Shown here: positions 6,183 to 6,679 of the stretch, in pieces
Layout of the letters: each line of letters begins with the position of its first letter
Position numbering within the stretch: the stretch's first letter is position 1
DNA from: Candidatus Omnitrophota bacterium
Lineage (GTDB): Bacteria > Omnitrophota > Gorgyraeia > DTHP01
Assembly (NCBI GenBank): GCA_023818555.1
Contig: JAMWCG010000045.1
Coordinates: 807 to 7,485 of the forward strand
DNA: 6,679 nucleotides
Reading direction: 5' to 3'
Position numbers and translations under genes: made by a program
The notes under the pieces: model-generated
What the model was told of the DNA's origin: nothing
What the model saw: the letters and a program-made list of their open reading frames with translations, nothing else
The model's database searches: none

Positions 6183-6679
6183 AGAGTTTATTCTTTATCA
6201 TTTTTTTATTTTCTTTTAACAGGTCTCTCTTTGCTGATTCCTTTTCTTATCTCAGAGAAAAAATGGTTAAGGAGCAGATTGAGGCAAGAGGGATAAAAGA
6301 TGAACGCGTTTTAAGTGCAATGCGTAAGGTAGAAAGACATCTCTTTGTCCCATCTCCTTATAGAATTTTTGCCTATGAGGATAGGCCACTACCCATCGGT
6401 TATGGACAGACAATTTCTCAGCCTTATATTGTGGCTTTAATGACGGAATTATTAAATTTAAAAGGGGAGGAAAAAGTTTTGGAGGTTGGGACTGGTTCAG
6501 GTTATCAGGCAGTAATCTTAGCCGAACTGACGCGTGAGGTCTATACTATAGAGATAATTGAACCGCTGGCAAAAAATGCAGGAAAATTAATTAAAGAATT
6601 GGGTTATACAAATATTTTTGTTAAATGGGGAGATGGATTTTTGGGCTGGCCGGAGAAAGCGCCGTTTGATGCCATATTG
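6179..6679 (+). CDS. pcm: Protein-L-isoaspartate O-methyltransferase, probably exported (3'-truncated by the window)
   Basis: Methylates isoaspartyl residues in damaged proteins using S-adenosylmethionine, starting their repair. The first 167 residues are visible and the gene runs off the window; family members are usually about 210-230 residues. Family motifs: [20 protein letters not shown] (29-48), the [20 protein letters not shown] segment (71-90) with the active-site loop QTIS, SAM motif [12 protein letters not shown] (100-110), acidic E125 after motif I, and [16 protein letters not shown] (151-166). Residues 1-19 form a signal peptide: Lys2, the hydrophobic run LFFIIFLF, and probable cleavage after SLFA before DS. 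The Asn-Arg at 14-15 is slightly unusual for such a peptide. ATG 6263 (Met29) would give the cytosolic form typical of the family, but the 6179 start overlaps the Sua5 stop and has the better ribosome site. Family is firm; export is likely. Confidence 0.93.
   Translation, partial: MKSLFFIIFLFSFNRSLFADSFSYLREKMVKEQIEARGIKDERVLSAMRKVERHLFVPSPYRIFAYEDRPLPIGYGQTISQPYIVALMTELLNLKGEEKVLEVGTGSGYQAVILAELTREVYTIEIIEPLAKNAGKLIKELGYTNIFVKWGDGFLGWPEKAPFDAIL

Overview
The window looks like a piece of an AT-rich chromosome from a diderm (outer-membrane-bearing) bacterium, probably an uncultivated lineage. The hints are a short lipoprotein with Ala after the lipobox Cys and a peptidoglycan-binding domain, an isoaspartyl methyltransferase with an apparent export signal, and one very large repeat-rich protein. 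I considered Omnitrophota-like phyla, which often encode giant multidomain proteins, but nothing here fixes the taxonomy. All genes lie on the + strand and coding density is very high. No RNA gene, CRISPR array, transposase or complete mobile element is visible, and no stretch over 300 bases lacks a gene.

Bases 1-4545 hold the 3' part of one giant gene, since the frame is open to the first base of the window. The visible 1514 residues run through a short helical segment with a WL-x-x-NP motif, about 550 residues of glycine-turn beta repeats, a TPAPG linker, about 500 residues of alpha-helical and partly HEAT-like sequence, a low-complexity Ser/Thr/Pro/Asn linker, a strongly basic patch, and a charged helical C-terminus built from about five degenerate repeats of about 30 residues. 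I recognise no catalytic domain. It is best treated as a structural or cell-surface protein of unknown function, and it is the most novel object in the window.

Bases 4546-4664 are a compact control region. A terminator hairpin ends in a T tract that directly abuts a sigma-70-type promoter (TTGACA, 16-nt spacer, GATAAT), followed by a strong Shine-Dalgarno site.

Bases 4665-5102 encode a small lipoprotein with a coiled coil and a C-terminal peptidoglycan-binding domain, a plausible tether between outer membrane and cell wall. After a 69-nt gap with a probable extended -10 promoter comes a full-length Sua5-type threonylcarbamoyl-AMP synthase (tRNA t6A pathway). Its stop overlaps by ATGA the start of a protein-L-isoaspartate O-methyltransferase gene that runs off the window. 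The last two genes are probably co-transcribed and translationally coupled, although one product acts in the cytoplasm on tRNA precursors and the other is predicted to repair proteins in the envelope.
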